Notes under the pieces: generated by a model
Told to the model about the DNA's origin: nothing
Databases searched by the model: none
What the model saw: only the letters and a program-made list of their open reading frames with translations
Shown here: piece by piece, positions 34,436 to 35,140 of the stretch
How the letters are laid out: every line of letters begins with the position of its first letter
Position numbering within the stretch: the first letter of the stretch is position 1
From: Bordetella parapertussis
GTDB taxonomy: Bacteria > Pseudomonadota > Gammaproteobacteria > Burkholderiales > Burkholderiaceae_C
DNA length: 35,140 nt
Direction of reading: 5' to 3'
Assembly: GCA_945888535.1 (NCBI GenBank)
Contig: CAMDAN010000017.1
Location: 1-35,140 of the forward strand
Made by a program: the position numbers and the translations under genes

Positions 34436-35140
34436 TTAGGCCAGTAAGCGTTGAAGGCGGTTCACAGCAGTATGCAATTGTTCCATTGAACTGGCGGTAG
34501 AAAAGCGAACAAATTGCGGCGTTAAGTCGTGTCCAAAGTCACGGCCTGGGGTAATCGCTACATGGGCTTTTTCCATCACAGCAAAAGAAAAATCCCAACT
34601 GTCTTTGAGGCCCAGTTTGGCGCAGGCTTTCGAGCAATCGGCCCACGCATAGAACGCACCGTCTGGCATGACAGGAACATCCAACCCTAATTCGTTGAGG
34701 GCAGGAACAAAATAGTCGCGGCGCGCTTTGAACTCCTGACGCCGCGCCTCGTAAAGCGCGATGCTTTCAGCGTCAAAGCAGGCGAGGGCTGCGTGTTGTG
34801 CAATCGTACTCGGGCAAATAAACAGGTTTTGCGCAAGGCGCTCAATAACGGGAACCAAGGTCTCGGGAACCACCATCCAGCCTAAGCGCCAGCCCGTCAT
34901 ATTGAAGTACTTGCTAAAACTGTTGATGCTGATCACCGAGTCGTCGATGGCCAATGCCGTTTGACCAAAATGCGCATCAAAGCTCAGGGGCAGATAAATT
35001 TCATCGACCATAGTGATCCCGCCTTGGGATTGGACGAATTGATGGATTTGGCGCAACTCGGCCGGATCGATCGAGCTTCCCGTGGGATTCGAGGGGGACG
35101 CAAGCAAAACTCCGCGTGATTTTGGCCCCCAGGCATCACG
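34436..35140 (-). CDS. PLP-dependent class I/II aminotransferase, N-terminus beyond window
   Basis: This is the C-terminal 234 residues of a fold-type I aminotransferase; the frame is open to the last base. The PSNPTG motif (substrate-binding Asn-Pro) and the SFSKYFNMTGWRLGW block with the PLP-binding lysine are present, typical of the aspartate/aromatic/alanine aminotransferase branch. MVDEIYLPLSF holds the conserved Asp/Tyr pair that contacts the cofactor. The C-terminal half shows PDGAFYAWADC and TPGRDFG. The amino-acid substrate cannot be fixed from this half. It is 23 bases upstream of tolQ and probably co-transcribed with it. Confidence 0.92.
   Translation of the reverse strand, partial: RDAWGPKSRGVLLASPSNPTGSSIDPAELRQIHQFVQSQGGITMVDEIYLPLSFDAHFGQTALAIDDSVISINSFSKYFNMTGWRLGWMVVPETLVPVIERLAQNLFICPSTIAQHAALACFDAESIALYEARRQEFKARRDYFVPALNELGLDVPVMPDGAFYAWADCSKACAKLGLKDSWDFSFAVMEKAHVAITPGRDFGHDLTPQFVRFSTASSMEQLHTAVNRLQRLLA

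Noticed and set aside
1..35140. tRNA, rRNA, CRISPR, insertion sequence, phage or toxin-antitoxin elements
   Set aside because: Reading both strands I found no cloverleaf-like gene, no regular repeat array, no transposase or integrase motif and no attachment-site duplication; the gaps between genes are all too short for most of these.

Overview
The window looks like an ordinary chromosomal segment of a betaproteobacterium, most likely Burkholderiales of the Comamonadaceae type. The grounds are protein-level resemblance (pirin/DoxX/flavoprotein cluster, marR-outer membrane factor-emrA order, GluQRS next to an FAD oxidoreductase, TolA/DnaE sequence style), moderate GC and dense gene packing. The genus call is inference. 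I see no rRNA, tRNA, CRISPR array, insertion sequence, integrase or phage gene. Thirty-one coding regions are supported, two of them cut by the window edges (emrA at base 1 and an aminotransferase at base 35140). No gene-free stretch exceeds about 160 bases.

Layout: 1-2652 (-) is a multidrug efflux operon (marR, outer membrane lipoprotein, emrA). 2812-5439 (+) is alaS, convergent with a small thioredoxin-like gene. 5954-8104 (+) holds ferredoxin-NADP reductase, a PfkB/adenosine-kinase-like sugar kinase and an unknown secreted protein. 8105-14190 holds dinG and a split Fe(III) ABC importer: fbpB and fbpA on the minus strand with a Fur box before fbpA, and fbpC divergent on the plus strand. 14242-14436 is a tiny single-helix membrane protein. 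14590-19052 is rich in tRNA-modification genes (tapT, an RluA-family synthase, trmB, gluQRS) plus an FAD oxidoreductase. 19111-21848 is a LysR regulator divergent from pirin-doxX-flavodoxin-like genes, ending in a strong hairpin. 21960-25093 is an ABC exporter translationally coupled to an LplT-like MFS carrier. 25071-25814 (-) is trhO, divergent from dnaE (25868-29437). 29538-32194 is an AT-richer NMT1/THI5-type ABC importer. 32321-35140 (-) is aminotransferase-tolQ-tolR-tolA, without tolB or pal following.

No wholly new multi-gene system is evident. The most interesting signal is regulatory. Six genes (marR, fbpB, fbpC, pirin, trhO, dnaE) have a -10-like hexamer ending only 5 to 9 bases before the start codon, mostly without a clear Shine-Dalgarno, which suggests leaderless or nearly leaderless transcripts. 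Other items worth a look are a MarR operator placed exactly between a consensus -35 and -10, a 25-bp LysR palindrome before pirin, a Fur box with three alternating TCAAATG arms, and a terminator-like hairpin only 10 bases before an ABC exporter start. The compositionally distinct importer between dnaE and tolA, and two small genes of unknown function, are also notable.
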